NCBI RefSeq assembly: GCF_954871325.1 | Contig: NC_088779.1 | Location: 30,025,752-30,089,751, forward strand | Direction of reading: 5' to 3' | DNA length: 64,000 bases | Source of the DNA: Gordionus sp. m RMFG-2023 | Taxonomy: Eukaryota > Nematomorpha > Gordioida > Chordodea > Parachordodidae | Part shown: in pieces, positions 1-12,147 of the stretch | Position numbering within the stretch: position 1 is the stretch's first letter | Layout: each line of letters begins with the position of its first letter | The notes under the pieces: model-generated | Told to the model about the DNA's origin: nothing | Seen by the model: the letters and a program-made list of their open reading frames with translations, nothing else | Databases searched by the model: none | Position numbers and translations under genes: made by a program

Positions 1-2551
1 AAGATTATATCATTAGCAAGATTTCAATTTAGAAATACATTTTCAAAATTATTTGGTAAGTTGAACCATTAGCATTCCTAATTATAAGTGTAACCATGGG
101 CGGCACAAGGACCCCCCTACCATTAGTAATTTTGTCTTCTCTTAAATATCGTCGAATTTATAATTATACAAAAAGAATAATATAATTCTAGAATTAACAC
201 TATAAAGAAATTATATGATTTAAATCAACTTGGAGTTAATCATGCCAACTCTAGCTTCACCTGAATAATCATTCTTCCTTAGCAACTGAGCATTGATAAA
301 TAATTCTAGGTATTCATAATCTTTTATAAGTGGGCACTTAGTATTTATTCTGACAAAATGGCTAAACTAAAAATGATGTATGTACCAATTTTTGTACCAA
401 TGTAGTAGTTTCGAATTTGAGACGATTATTATAATTAAATTGATTTAAATAGGCGACGTTTTTTATGAAATAAAAAATTTTTTTTAAATTAATTTGATTT
501 TTATTTTTTGCTTACATTTCAATAATTATTAGCTTTCAAGTTAGAAATTTTACTATTTTTTTGCATATTATTTTTAATATTAATTGCTAAATTTTGTTAA
601 TAAATGATGTAAGAATTTATTATTTTGGTATAAAAACGCCTATATGAAAATCGCTTTTGTTATAAAATTAAAGGGAAATAAAAATATGTATTCCCCCCCC
701 CCCTTTTTTTTTAAAATAAATATTTAGTTAATTCAAGATGAAGTTTTTTATAAATTCTAATTTTCCGAGCATATAATTTTTTATAAAATATTTTATTTTA
801 AAATATGAAGAATTTTTTGTCAACTCTAATAAATTTTATCTAATTGCACTAATATATAAAAAAAATAGTTTATTTTAATTCTCTAATCTGAGTTACATTG
901 TCTCAATTCACCCCGCGAAAATTTAAAATCCTTTTTTTTTTAAAGGTTAAAAATTTATTAATAGTTAGGAGAATGCAAAGCCCAGCCTGTTAAGAATTTT
1001 TTTTACTAGTTGCAGGGTCGGGCCTGTTAATTCTTTTATGTATAAATTTCCAGGCACCCGTTAAAAATTTAACGGAAAAGTTCTCTACGACTTTCACATT
1101 TTTTAATACCTATATGTCCCCCTCCCCCTCTTCGTACGCGCCTGACCCTATGCTACGTATTAACTCACAATATATATTATTTGAAAATTTTTATTACAAA
1201 TATAAAATATTACATTATAAAAGGACCTATGTTGAGATATATAACTTATCCTTGGCGAACAATTGATTATATAATTTCAAGTTGTTTATCGCAAAACAAG
1301 TAATTATAAGGTTTTATAAGAATTGAATAAAATTTCAGAAAAAAATCAAACCAAGTCTTTTATACAAATATATTATCACCAAATCTAATATTTCTAAATT
1401 AACATTTATATATATTTATATTTTGTTTAAAAAAATATTATCATAGCTCTTTATCAAGGTTAAAAAATATATATTTTTTTTTATTAGTTTAATTTAATAT
1501 AGATCCCTAATAAATTTTATGTTTATATAAAAATTTCTCTTTCATTTTACGCAGTGATCATAGAAGTTCATTTTAAGGATCCAATGCATAAAAAACTTCT
1601 TTAGAGTGTTAAAAGGTATTATTGTAATTATTTTTACCACTCATATCAAAAAAACCTATCATTTTTTTCTTTTCATTTTTTAAGTTTTCCAGGTACTACA
1701 CCCAAAACCAATAATCATTCGGGCTTCTTAAATATAGAAATTTTAATATTTGGGCATTTAACGCCCTCTTTAGGAGATTTATTTATTAAATTTTAAAGTA
1801 AAAAAAATAAAATAGTGATAGGTATAAAACTAGTAAATATATTTTTTATTCCACCCCCCCCCCCCTTCCCTTATCCCCATTAATATCAAATAGATAGATT
1901 TATACATTAATTACACACACACATATGTATAACCTCTAGTATAAAAATGGTTTTTTATAAATATATTGCACTTTGTTTGTTGATATATATATATAATAAT
2001 ATTCTATGTATGGTATATTATAAAAGGCTATAGGAGAGTATATCCCTTACATTTATTAGATTTGATATATTTTATTGGGTTGTCTAAAAAAACATTTTTT
2101 TTAAAAATCAATTTAAATTTAATATAATATATCATAACTTTGCAATGATTCATTTTCTTCTTTTAACAAATAGTCCTATATTACCAACTACAGTATTAAG
2201 CATAATGTATGAAATAGACCAATCAGAAAGCATAATGTATGAAATAAACCAATCAAAAAAAAATGGACCCAAATTTAAGAACAAATGACTTTACGATCAT
2301 AGTTAGGCGAATCATATATTTCCTTACTAAATAAAAAACATAATATAAATTTATACTATGTAAAAGGAATTTCGTTTGCAGTTGCAGAACCAGTACAGTA
2401 GATGTAAAGTTCTTAAAAATTTGAAATTTTAATTGGAATTTTTTTCATATTATAAAATATTCACACATAGCTTGCTTTTATAAATATTTACAATGAAATT
2501 ATGATAAAATTGATGTTGACTTATTATTGATCAAAAATTAAACAAGAAATT
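1..2551. other. AT-rich non-coding stretch
   Basis: No gene is visible. It is AT-rich with homopolymer runs, including poly-C followed by poly-T near 695-720, a second poly-C run near 1853-1866, and a short tandem copy of 'agcataatgtatgaaata' around 2199-2247. Around 970-1080 there are weak GC-richer pieces with 'gggcctgtt' wording that may be a decayed copy of the GC-rich hAT derivative family seen elsewhere in the window. Confidence 0.5.
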
Positions 2552-2559
2552 TACATACT

Positions 2560-3777
2560 ACGTGTTGTTAAACGCTACTTTTAATAGTAGCGCGCTATCG
2601 CTACAGCTATCGTTACCGCTACCGCTATTGCTACCGCTATCGTTTTCAAATGAGTAGCGCGCTAGGAGCTACTTTTTACGCTATTTTGATTTTTTTTTAA
2701 AATATTTTTTACGCAACTTTATTTCCACAAATAAAATATTGGTATAAAAACATGACTATAACTTTGTTTCATATATATATAATTTATTTATTATTGCCCT
2801 TTAATAATAATAACATTTCGGTACTGTCATCCCCAGTCTAGAGCGACGATTCAGAAAGTATAAGTTTTGCCATACTAAATAATCGTTCAGCACTAGCGCA
2901 ACGCAGTATTAAATATAATAAACACACTTTTTATATGAAAAAAATTATCAAAAATGAGTATTTTTAGATTTAAAAAACCTAGAGGTTCAATAATATTAAT
3001 ATTATTATTTATTTCAAAAAAATCGTCTATGGAAGGCCGCTGTTTCGATCTTGCTATAGTATTAGTATCGTGGTTAGGCATGACATTTTTTAACGTTACC
3101 ATCAGCCTATCAAGTTGCCCTTTATCAGTTTTAGATTTATTGGATCAATCCAATGTGTGGTCACTCCTAAATAAGCTCTAAAAATATGAATATCATATTA
3201 TAAATCAGAAAATAAACATTTTTACCTTCTATTGTGCGTACAGCAATCTGATGTTATACAGATGTAGGAGACATCTGATAGATTTAATATTAGATTCTTT
3301 CTTTCTATAAAGCTATCCAAAATTCTTGCCATCAATGTCTGCCGGCAAAATATCTTGGTACGTGGAGAAAAAGTGTTTATCATCTTTATAAAAGAACCAA
3401 TGGTTGAACAGTATCTATTATAAAGTTCATTATGACTTTGTCAGCCAATTTTAGAGATACATCTGGTGTTGATGAATCCAAATTGCTTAATTTTGTTTGA
3501 ATTAAATTTGATTTGGAAGTGGATGTATCTCCTTCCATTACCCCAAAACTTTTGAAATGTATATTTTTAAATATGAATTTAAATTTCAAAATTAAATTAA
3601 ATAAAAGGATTATCATTTTTAGATTTAATAAAAAATATATTTTAAAATTTTTTAGATGTATTTATTATGTAAAATTGAAATTAGCGAGTTACCGCTATCG
3701 CTATTTTCTATAGCCCGCTTAGCTACCTCTAGAAAAAAGTAGCGCGCTACTTGTAGCGCGTTATTTTAACAACACTA
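2560..3777 (-). mobile_element. Decayed hAT DNA transposon, internally deleted
   Basis: The ends are inverted repeats beginning roughly GTGTTGTTAAA and carrying GTAGCGCGCTAC blocks just inside. The flanks give an imperfect 8-bp duplication (TACATACT at 2552-2559, GACATATT at 3778-3785, 6 of 8 matching). On the minus strand near 2842-2897 a frame reads ASAERLFSMAKLILSESSL, the C-terminal dimerisation signature of hAT transposases. A second minus-strand piece near 3400-3616 (SLKLADKVIMNFIIDTVQPL) resembles the start of the hAT catalytic region. Most of the transposase between them is missing, so this is a dead derivative. Its ends are shared in style with the short family A MITEs found at 4.4, 28.5, 35.9 and 54.4 kb, and it may represent their larger relative. 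Confidence 0.75.
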
Positions 3778-3785
3778 GACATATT

Positions 3786-4447
3786 AAATATAAAAATAAT
3801 CAAATACTGTCTCTCAAAAATTTATATATTAAAAACATTTAGAATGCTAAATAAAAAATTGCGGTAGAAATAAAAAATTACGGGAGATTTTTAATTGTGG
3901 GAGTGAGATGTCTGCGTAAAAATTGCTGGAGTCTCCCGCTGATGGGTAATATAACCAAGATGAGGCAAAAAGAAAATTTTTTTTTATCACCAACAAAATA
4001 AAAATTATTTCCAACATGTCTATCATAAATATACAACCTAGAACCAGGCAAAAAGAAAAAAAATATTTTTTAATCATCGACAAAAAATTAATCCCAACAT
4101 GTGCCTCATACAGTTCTACGAGAATATCTCAACATAACTCCTTTTTCTTTTTTTTCCCTACTGCAGTTGTCTTCCGACACTTACTATAAGAAATTTACAG
4201 AAAGATACTAACACAAAAAAATAAAACATCTGTAGACACTTACTATAAGAAATTTACAGAAAGATAAACTAACACAAAAAAATAAAACATCTGTAGACAT
4301 TGCCGGTAAAAAAAATTTTTTTTTAACTACCGATACATAATTACTTTTTCATTTGATATACAATGATAATAACCAGACCAAAGAAATAAAAAAAAATAAA
4401 ACTTTTCTTTTCAAACAGATGTGTACTCTTTTGTATGACCATATGAC
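3786..4447. repeat. Non-coding stretch with 59-bp tandem duplication
   Basis: No gene is seen. A unit of about 59-60 bp starting 'gacacttactataag' is repeated twice at 4176-4300. At about 3955-4110 there is an older imperfect duplication around 'aggcaaaaagaaaa'. Confidence 0.6.
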
Positions 4448-4580
4448 TAGTGTTGTTAAACGACTCAATTTGAGCCGATTTCCGGAAAAATATTATGCAA
4501 GCCTAAGAGATTTTGCTCATAGATGGCACATAAGAAAGGGAGTAGGTTCTTGTTACTTTATTACCCTCAACATTATTGAA
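4448..4580 (+). mobile_element. Family A hAT-type MITE, left end only
   Basis: It starts TAGTGTTGTTAAACGACTC, followed by 'gagccgatttccgg' and 'caagcctaagagattttgc'. The same order is seen in the complete copies at 28504-28864 and 35860-36548. No matching right end is found nearby, so the copy is truncated. Confidence 0.6.
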
Positions 4581-5479
4581 CAGAAACAAGAATATATGAT
4601 ATACTATAAATATACACTCATCATCATTTCTTACCAAGGTACCATATGATTTTGACATATTTAGATAGAACAGAGAATATTAGGAAAATTTGATTTGGGC
4701 AAGGATATATACCTTACCCTCATATAGCTCTTGTTCTGATTCATCATTGGACCTCTTGTAACTATAGTAATATTAATACTTAAAATTTTATAAAAATATT
4801 AAACAATTATAGAATGAATCTCACTAAGATTAAATAGACTGGCTGGCCCAATTATTAGAATTGGGTCATTTTTCAAAATTGCTATTTATTATTTTAAAAA
4901 TTTGTATACACATATAATTATAAATATATAAAATCATGCATAAATGTAATATGACCATTTATATTTTAAAATTTTAACATAAATAAATAAAAAATTAAAT
5001 TTTGGCCTTTATTTTTTTTCCCATAAGCCATTAAAACAAAATTTCGTTTTATTCTCACTTTCATAGATTCTCTTAGCTCGATAAAACCTCAATTTTCATT
5101 TTGTAGGAATACTTTTCTGGGATATTTGTGGAGGCCATAATTTTATATAAGGAGCTTGTTTGGTATAGAAAATTCTGAGGGTCTACCCTCCCCTGGCCTT
5201 TCCCCCCTGTCTAATTGTCTGAATCTTAGCTTAAAACTGATTTACATATTATAAGCAATAAAAGACGCAAATGTCTAGAGTTATTTTATCTTTAATTCAT
5301 TAGTGAAATAAAATATGAAAAGATTTAACCTATTCTGTTTAGCATAGTTCCTCGGATGGTAATAATCTGAAGCGAGGTTATCAATGGAATTTAAATGGGA
5401 TATAAAATTCATTAGAATAGGTGTGAAAATGGCGAAGTTAAGTTATAAGAACACTTCATCATATATTTTTCTTAAACTT
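4581..5479. other. AT-rich non-coding stretch
   Basis: No coding region or clear repeat end is visible. The stretch is AT-rich with ordinary low-complexity patches. Confidence 0.4.
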
Positions 5480-6070
5480 TAATACAAAGTTAATTATTAA
5501 AACTCTGCATTGGTCAATCAATACTACACATCCTTACAGTATATGCTCCTCAAACGGGTTGCAAGGAAGAAGAGAAAGATGACAAGAGCTATCCTTGATG
5601 AAGCTGTAATAGAAATCCCTAAGGATGACCTAGTCACAATAGGTGGTGACTTAAATGCGCATGTGGGAAAAGCAAGAGACATCTACAAAAGGCATCATGG
5701 TGGTTTTGGATATGGAGAAAGAAATGATGAAGGAGAGCATATACTGAAATTTGCGTAAGCCTTCAACGTTGGCTTAGTCAACACCTATTATAGAAAAAAA
5801 GACAGTCATTTAATAGCATAAGTGGTACAAGGAAAACACAGATAGATTACATGCTCAAGATTAAAAGATGTAATAGACTGCAAAGTCATCCCAGGAGAAG
5901 ATATCGCCGCGCAACACAAGCTACTAGTCATGGATTTACACCACTCAAAATAAGATAAAACTTGAACCATGCATCAAATGGGGTAAATTAAAAACAATGA
6001 CAGATGCCTTTTCAATCAATGCAAACAGATTTCTCACAAGTCAATGAAAAATGTGGACAGACCTCCAAAA
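5480..6070 (+). pseudogene. LINE endonuclease fragment (RTE-like), heavily decayed
   Basis: The longest clean part (5510-5758) reads through DDLVTIGGDLNAHVGKAR and HHGGFGYGERNDEGEHIL, the same blocks as in the larger LINE at 41.3-44.7 kb (IILAGDLNGHV, VHGGFSYGMRNLEGERIL). These are the late blocks of an APE-type endonuclease; the D and N of GDLN are active-site residues in this fold. After 5758 the reading continues through several stops and frameshifts (NTYYRKKDSHL, then VIDCKVIPGED and QHKLLVMDL). No reverse transcriptase part follows. It is an old, 5'- and 3'-truncated copy, clearly more decayed than the other. Confidence 0.75.
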
Positions 6071-6212
6071 GGTCAGGATCAACCAGCCGAGGTCAGGTTT
6101 GAGCATCTGTCAGAGCATTTTTTTTGGAAATATAGGGAGTTGCACGCGTCTATTATTAAATTGGTTTTTCCAAACAAAATTTGACTTGTCTGATACCTAT
6201 GCTCATATTAGT

Positions 6213-6340
6213 GATCTGCATCGGGTCCTAATCAAGCCCGGCTTGTAAATTTTTTTATAAAGTTTTGTCCGACCCGGCCCGAACTTTCTTAAAAAATATT
6301 CGGCCCGGCCCGGTCCGAAGCCCGTTCAGGCCGGGCCTAA
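6213..6340. mobile_element. GC-rich 'CCCGGCCCGG' hAT derivative (family C), short copy
   Basis: It contains 'gatctgcatcgggtcc' at the left, then several 'gacccggcccga' and 'cggcccggcccgg' blocks separated by A/T-rich spacers. This matches the ends of the complete family C element at 45113-46491. Compositionally it stands out sharply from the AT-rich surroundings. Confidence 0.55.
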
Positions 6341-8039
6341 TTTTGCATATCTTCTAGCTCATACATTTCATATAAAGAAATGATAAATTCCACACGTCCC
6401 TTATTACATGATCAAAAAGAAATGTTTAACAATTCCAGTTAGAGTCGATTCAGACGCATTCTCTTAAGATATAGTTATCCTTAGTTTTATAGGTAATAAA
6501 ATTAATCGCGGGTAAAATATTTTCTAATCTACAGAAAATAGTGAATAGGTGAAAAAAATTGGCATAATTTATTATATAGCAACTTAATAAACTTATTTTT
6601 TTTTTGTTTCCAAAATAACCAGGTACTGCAAATTTTTAGCAAACCAATTTTCCAGGAGGGTACTTTTTTCCTGGAACTCATAGAAAGACACAAAACAGAT
6701 GGGTTCGGAGCTGGAAATATTCCAGCTCTATGGAGAGCTGTTAAAAGACACATGGAAAACAGCGTCAAAACATTAACATTTTAGAAAGAATTTATTTCAC
6801 ATATACTAACATTATTTTTTATTCAATTAGGTAAATTATTATACAACTCGCCCTGTGTTAATTAATAATTTTATTAAATGATTATTTGAGGAATTTGATC
6901 AAAAATTTTTTTTTATATATTTTACTAATAGTGACCAAAATTTGTGATAGAATAGAAATACTTTTAATTCTTTGTTATCTTAATGAATTATAATTGATAT
7001 ATATTGTTATATTTAACCATATTAAAATTTTAATTTATTTAAAATCCAGTTAAATTTTTACGTATACACCGAAGATACTTCGGTGTGAGATCAAGATACA
7101 ATGGTCTCGATAGCTATACTCCGTTGGAGTAACTTATGAATAAATATTTAGTAAATACATAGAAAACCCCTGCTTACATTTCTAATCCTTCATTCAACAA
7201 ATTAAGAGACCGATCATTGTTACTATATATTATATGGAACCATGAATAATAATACAATTACTTTGTAATGGCTTGTTTTAAAATAGTAGGCTTAATTACA
7301 ATCGCTAACCTATTTGGCTTAATTTTCTCCCTAATAATGTGATAAATAAAAATACCAGGGAGTATTGGTGTGAACAAGTAAGGATAAAAAAAAAAGTAGG
7401 CTTACATTGTTTTTGCCAAAAATATTTTATAAATTCTATTTACATTAAAAATGGATTGTGCAATAAAAATGGAAGCTAAACTTACGGGGTTGAAAATTTC
7501 CCAAGAAACAATTATTGGAAGAAATTTCTAGGAAAATTTGGGAAAAAAGATACGAATAACGGGAAAAATAAGGAAATACGAGATATTTCCTTTCAAGAAA
7601 AAGTATCTGTCCACGTTTTAGCGAGAAATTATAGACTATTAACATATATTGTTTAAACAAATATCATATAACTTTGATGACTTTATTTAGTTAACTTCAT
7701 ATGAAGACGAAAACGATTCCAGATAAGAGCTTGAAAGTCTAGACTAGAACACTTTGTCATTTAACACCAATCGGTAAAATCCGATATTTAAATCTTAAAA
7801 AAAATCACTCTCTAAGAATGATTTAATGTCGAAAAAAAAGTAATACATTGACGCTGACATACATACATCTTTATTGGCCTTTGTAGTAATTAATTATTTT
7901 TGCTATATTTATCGAATTCAAAATGTATTTTAGTTTGAACTAATTTAATAAAATTATCTATTTATGTATAACCCTTTTTTTCGAGGAGTAAATTCTATAG
8001 ACACAATTTTAGGGGAGTTTTGTTTTTAGAGAGTAAAGT
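6341..8039. other. AT-rich non-coding stretch
   Basis: No gene is supported. At 7066-7086 there is a perfect 9-bp stem with a 3-nt loop (ACACCGAAG-ATA-CTTCGGTGT). Near 7470-7630 a run of 'gggaaaa/ggaaat' wording is low-complexity rather than coding. Confidence 0.4.
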
Positions 8040-8760
8040 TTTGATGCAATGACTCATAGCAGGAGTTATTATGGTTGTTATCGGTCAAATCACATTATTT
8101 TTCTTGGTACAAATGTTTATCACGTAATTATGGCGACATAAAAAATGGATATTACCAACATGGTTGACCAATCAAATTCAAATATCTTTTAGAAATATGT
8201 TTACTCGTAAACTTATACGCATTTACACCAAAAATAGATATCATCAGCAAATACAGTATATTTAGTCACGGGGTCGGTTATAGATCAAATCACAATTTTT
8301 TTTTGGGATAATGTTTATCGTGTAGCGACATCAAAAAAATGAACTGTATTCATTGGATACTACTAGCCAATCAAATATTTATTGAATGATGGTTTTTGAT
8401 GGGGCAATCGGTCCAAATCACAGTATTATTTAGAATAATGCTCAACACGGAAGTATACGCATAGGAACAAAAATTGAAGATTTTTCCATGAGCAAAGCCA
8501 GCAATTCATTGGACATAGGGTCATTATAGGTATACTCACGATATTTTTAAAACATTTTATTGGGGGGAGATAATGTTTTACACGCAATTTATAGATGCAT
8601 AAAACAAAATTGAACATTTTTCAATGGATATCACCCATCAATGCAGAATTTAATCATCGGTCCAGTTTTGAGTCTGAAATCGATCAAATCGCAATATTTT
8701 AAAAAATATTTTTTGTGGTAATAGAAAACAAAAATACTGAGATTTCTATCATTAACGCCA
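8040..8760. repeat. Degenerate tandem array
   Basis: Four or five imperfect copies share the order 'atcggtcaaatcacaatat', then 'ataatgtttatcacgta', then 'aaaaaatgga', then 'accaatcaaat', at roughly 130-190 bp spacing. The copies differ by many substitutions and indels, so the array is old. There is no coding potential. Confidence 0.55.
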
Positions 8761-10096
8761 GCAATGTGCGTCTTTACAAATATGGGGTTATTTTTCGATT
8801 TTCTGTCTTACTCATTAAATGTCAAAGAAACCTATCATTTTTTTTAAAATTTTTTTTAGCGCGTAATCTATACCCTAAAGTAATGTCGATAAACGCCTCG
8901 TTTTTAGAGGGATTTTTTAAAAACAGTTAACTAAATATTTTAGTCAAGAAAAATGTTGCCTGTGCTTAGAGATTTGGCTAATAAATGTTTAAACCTTCGT
9001 ACCATCTATGGAGCAAAATATCCTTGCGTAATATTTTTCTGGATAAAATATTGAGTTAGCTGTCATAATTGGGAGACTTTGATTTGTAAAATTCGATTTT
9101 TGGTAAAGTCAGAATGTATTGCGTTTGATGAGTCATTTTTATTTTTATAATTTTATGTTTTAGTTAAATTGGTGAGTCATTGTTATTTTTATAATTTTAT
9201 GTTTTAGTTTAATCGCGTTAACATTTTATTTTTAGATTTATAAAAGTTATTTATTGTAAAGTCATTATGATGATGGGATTTAATTATTTATTTGTGATGA
9301 TTATTGCTTCCCTATAAAAGGGAAGCGAAAATTGTAAATTATCAATTCATTTTTTTTGAATTCATTTTTTTTAAACTACTATTTTATTTTGTTTTTAATT
9401 AATTTTTTTTTTATTATTTGATTTAAATAAAGTTGAAATTAATCGAATTTTGGCGTTAAATCATTTTGGGAAGATATCAACAATCGAATAAGAAAAACTT
9501 GAGTAAGCGGACGGCACAACGTGATATTAGCCATTTTTAAAAACCGGCTTGAATCAGCCGTTTAACAATAACTACCCTAAAGTTTAAAAAAAAAGAGTTA
9601 ACCAATAATCATTCATTCATTACCAGGCCTAGAAATTGCAAGAAGTGCAATTTCATCACCCACCAGGAGTTGGGCGTGAAGTTAACCAATAATCATTCTT
9701 GTTTTATATTTTAAAATATGTGCATTTAACGCCCCCTTATGGAGATATATTAAATAAATTTTAAAGTATAATTTGATTTATACAAAACTAAGTAAATATA
9801 TATTTATTTCCAATTTAAAATTACTAAATAAAAAAAATAGATTTATATAATAAATATACATTTAGTCTCTTGGTTTTATATTAAATATTGCTTTTGTTTC
9901 CACCTAATTTCTTATACTTAATTATTAAAAAATTAATTTTTATTCTTATAACATTATTTCTATCATTGTAAATCCAAAATTTTTTCGAAAAAAATACAAA
10001 TTCGATCATCTCAATTTTATATCTAAGAGATATGATAAATATTGAATTATTTATTTAATTTTTTATTTTGTGAACAATATTATTATCGATAAAATC
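8761..10096. other. Non-coding stretch with family A MITE debris
   Basis: Around 8950-9090 there are inner pieces of family A ('cttagagatttggctaata', 'aaaatattgagttagc'). At 9530-9572 there is a right-end piece ('ccatttttaaaaaccggctt', 'cagccgtttaacaataacta'). A near duplicate of 'ttttatttttataattttatgttttagtt' occurs at about 9135 and 9183. No gene is seen. Confidence 0.45.
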
Positions 10097-10357
10097 AGAG
10101 GTTCAGGACGGGCTCGGTTACACGGGTCTGGCCTGTTTTAAATAATACCAGTGCCGGATCCTAATTATTTTTTTAAAAATATACTCAGACCCGGCCGCAT
10201 ATTTTAAAAACAAATATCTGAAATTGCCATTATTAGCTATAAAAATAAATATATTTTTAAAAAAATCCGGTCCGGGCCGGAAATTGTAAAACGTTACCCG
10301 GGCTGAAAAAATCCGAGCCCGGTGGTGCATATAGTACATCCGCGGGTCTTTGAAAAA
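10097..10357. mobile_element. GC-rich hAT derivative (family C), short copy
   Basis: It begins 'cagaggttcaggacgggctcgg' in pieces and ends 'ccgagcccggtggtgca' to 'gcgggtctttg'. These are diverged forms of the CAGAGACCTGCAG / CTGCAGGTCTCTG ends of the complete copy at 45113-46491. The middle holds 'cagacccggccg' and 'ccggtccgggccgg' blocks. Flanks do not show a clean target duplication. Confidence 0.5.
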
Positions 10358-10732
10358 TATCGATTTTTATATTTTACATTGCCGAAGAATATTATTTTAC
10401 AATTAATATCTCGATAAAAGATACCTTTCTTCCCCAAGAATTTATTATATATATTTTAATGTTTATTTTTTATTTTCTCGGAAAATTAATCGATTGTCAT
10501 ATTTAAAGAAATTATGAATTAGATATTTTTACAAATAAATAATAATTATGTTAAACATCGATATATAATGCTTTAAAATAAACTAACAGGACTCACCATG
10601 TGTCTTATAATTAATGTAACCAGATTCTCGCGCAATTGTTACAAAACAAAATTATTGCGCGTAAACAAAAAAAAACCCAATCATGACATTAAAAATAAGG
10701 ATTATTATATAATAAAAATTTTGATCCATACT

Positions 10733-11049
10733 AATGGCATAGATATAATACCTAGACTGATGATGCATATATTAAAAGTGTACATCAATGAAAAACAGCT
10801 GGGGACGCCATTTTGGTTATCCATAATTTTAAACGAGAGGGCCAATTTATTTCTATGTCTGACGCAAACTTTATTAAAGTGTCTGACCATCGAGATAATA
10901 AGGAAGCAAGTTTATCAATTTAACAGTAGTTTTTTAGCATGAGAATAATTACTATGTGGGTTACCGAAAAGACATGTCCAGCTGATTTGCATTCAACGAT
11001 GTTTCAAATGCAGCATCAGTCTAGGAATTATTATGTCAATCCATACCTA
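10733..11049. mobile_element. Family D palindromic MITE, copy 1
   Basis: The ends are long imperfect inverted repeats. The left end carries 'taatacctagactgatgatg', 'agtgtacatcaatg' and 'cagctggggacgccattttgg'; the right end carries 'ggttaccg', 'ccagctgatttgcattcaac' and 'gcatcagtctaggaattatt'. Two further copies lie at about 22262-22565 and 27763-28077. There is no coding potential; it is a non-autonomous DNA element of about 310 bp. Confidence 0.65.
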
Positions 11050-12147
11050 AATTTATAACAAAAGTCCAATGAATCAATCTTGTATGTACCTATTTTTCAA
11101 AAAAAATATTAAATAACTGTTAGCAATTATTGCCGATATTGACATCGCCACAATATCTTTGCGACATATGTTTCGCAATAAAAACATGACATCGCCATAA
11201 AAACTTTCGTGATTATTGATTCATAAGGGTTTCGCTATAAAATCCTGTCCCGATAAAGTAAAAATGTGTTTTAGGATAAATTATGCTGAATTGGCATGGA
11301 ACAGGCTGCATCATACTTCTAATATATAAAGTTGATACAAAAAATACATCAAATTCTTTTTTCTTGAAAACTAATTTTTCTGTTGGTTCAAGTTGTTTTA
11401 AAGTTAATTCTTAAGTTCTTAAAGTTGGCACTAGAGCCACACAAGTTTCTCGAAGCCCAGCCTGAGCTTGAAATTTTTTTAATATAAGGAATGCAGGTTG
11501 AGTGAGGTTAAAAATATCAGCTGATTTGGGTCCACACTTGAAAAATATTTTAAATTAAATTTGCAAGGTTGGGACCTGTTTTTTTTCAATCAGGTTACCT
11601 AGTCCATATTTATTTGCCTAACTGGCCAAGCTAAAAAGTTTTCTGTCCTGGCCTTTAATAATTTTTTATGATGAGAGAAGGCATAAATTTGAAATTTGTT
11701 CACAATTTTCAGCCCTAGCCTAAATATAATTTACAAAACAATCTATCTAAAATCTTATTGGTCAGTTAGCAGGCTCAGTTGAGCTGACTTTTATTTTTGA
11801 CACTAGTTTTAATAAATATTTAATAATATCTTCAAGATAAATGTTAAATTTTCAAAATTCCCCTCCCCCCTTCCAAGAAAATTCTTGTAACTGCCCTGAA
11901 TATGGGTTAATTAGATTAAAACTGTTACTGAAAAAGTTCAAAATATATGCAGATGAGATAAAATATTTAAACAAATTAGTTAACTTTAAATATAATATAA
12001 TCTTAATTTTTGTATCACATAAAAAAAAAGAAAAATGGTTATTTAAATTATTTAATGCTTTTCTTAATATAAATATAATTAAAATAATTTATATAGGTAT
12101 ATGGCTTTTTAATTTTATTATCAATATATTAATCTATAAAATCATTT
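11050..12147. other. Non-coding stretch downstream of phosphoserine phosphatase
   Basis: Around 11100-11260 there are repeated 'catcgcc', 'ttcgcaata' and 'tttcgctataaa' words of an unidentified repeat. Around 11440-11650 there is a faint, decayed GC-rich patch ('gcccagcctgagc'). No gene is recognisable. Confidence 0.4.

Noticed and set aside
10598-10942. 114-aa open frame
   Set aside because: Runs into the family D MITE at 10733 and its content is repeat sequence.
11440-11790. GC-richer 'gcccagcctgagc' wording that might be another family C element
   Set aside because: Too decayed to identify ends; only scattered short words match.
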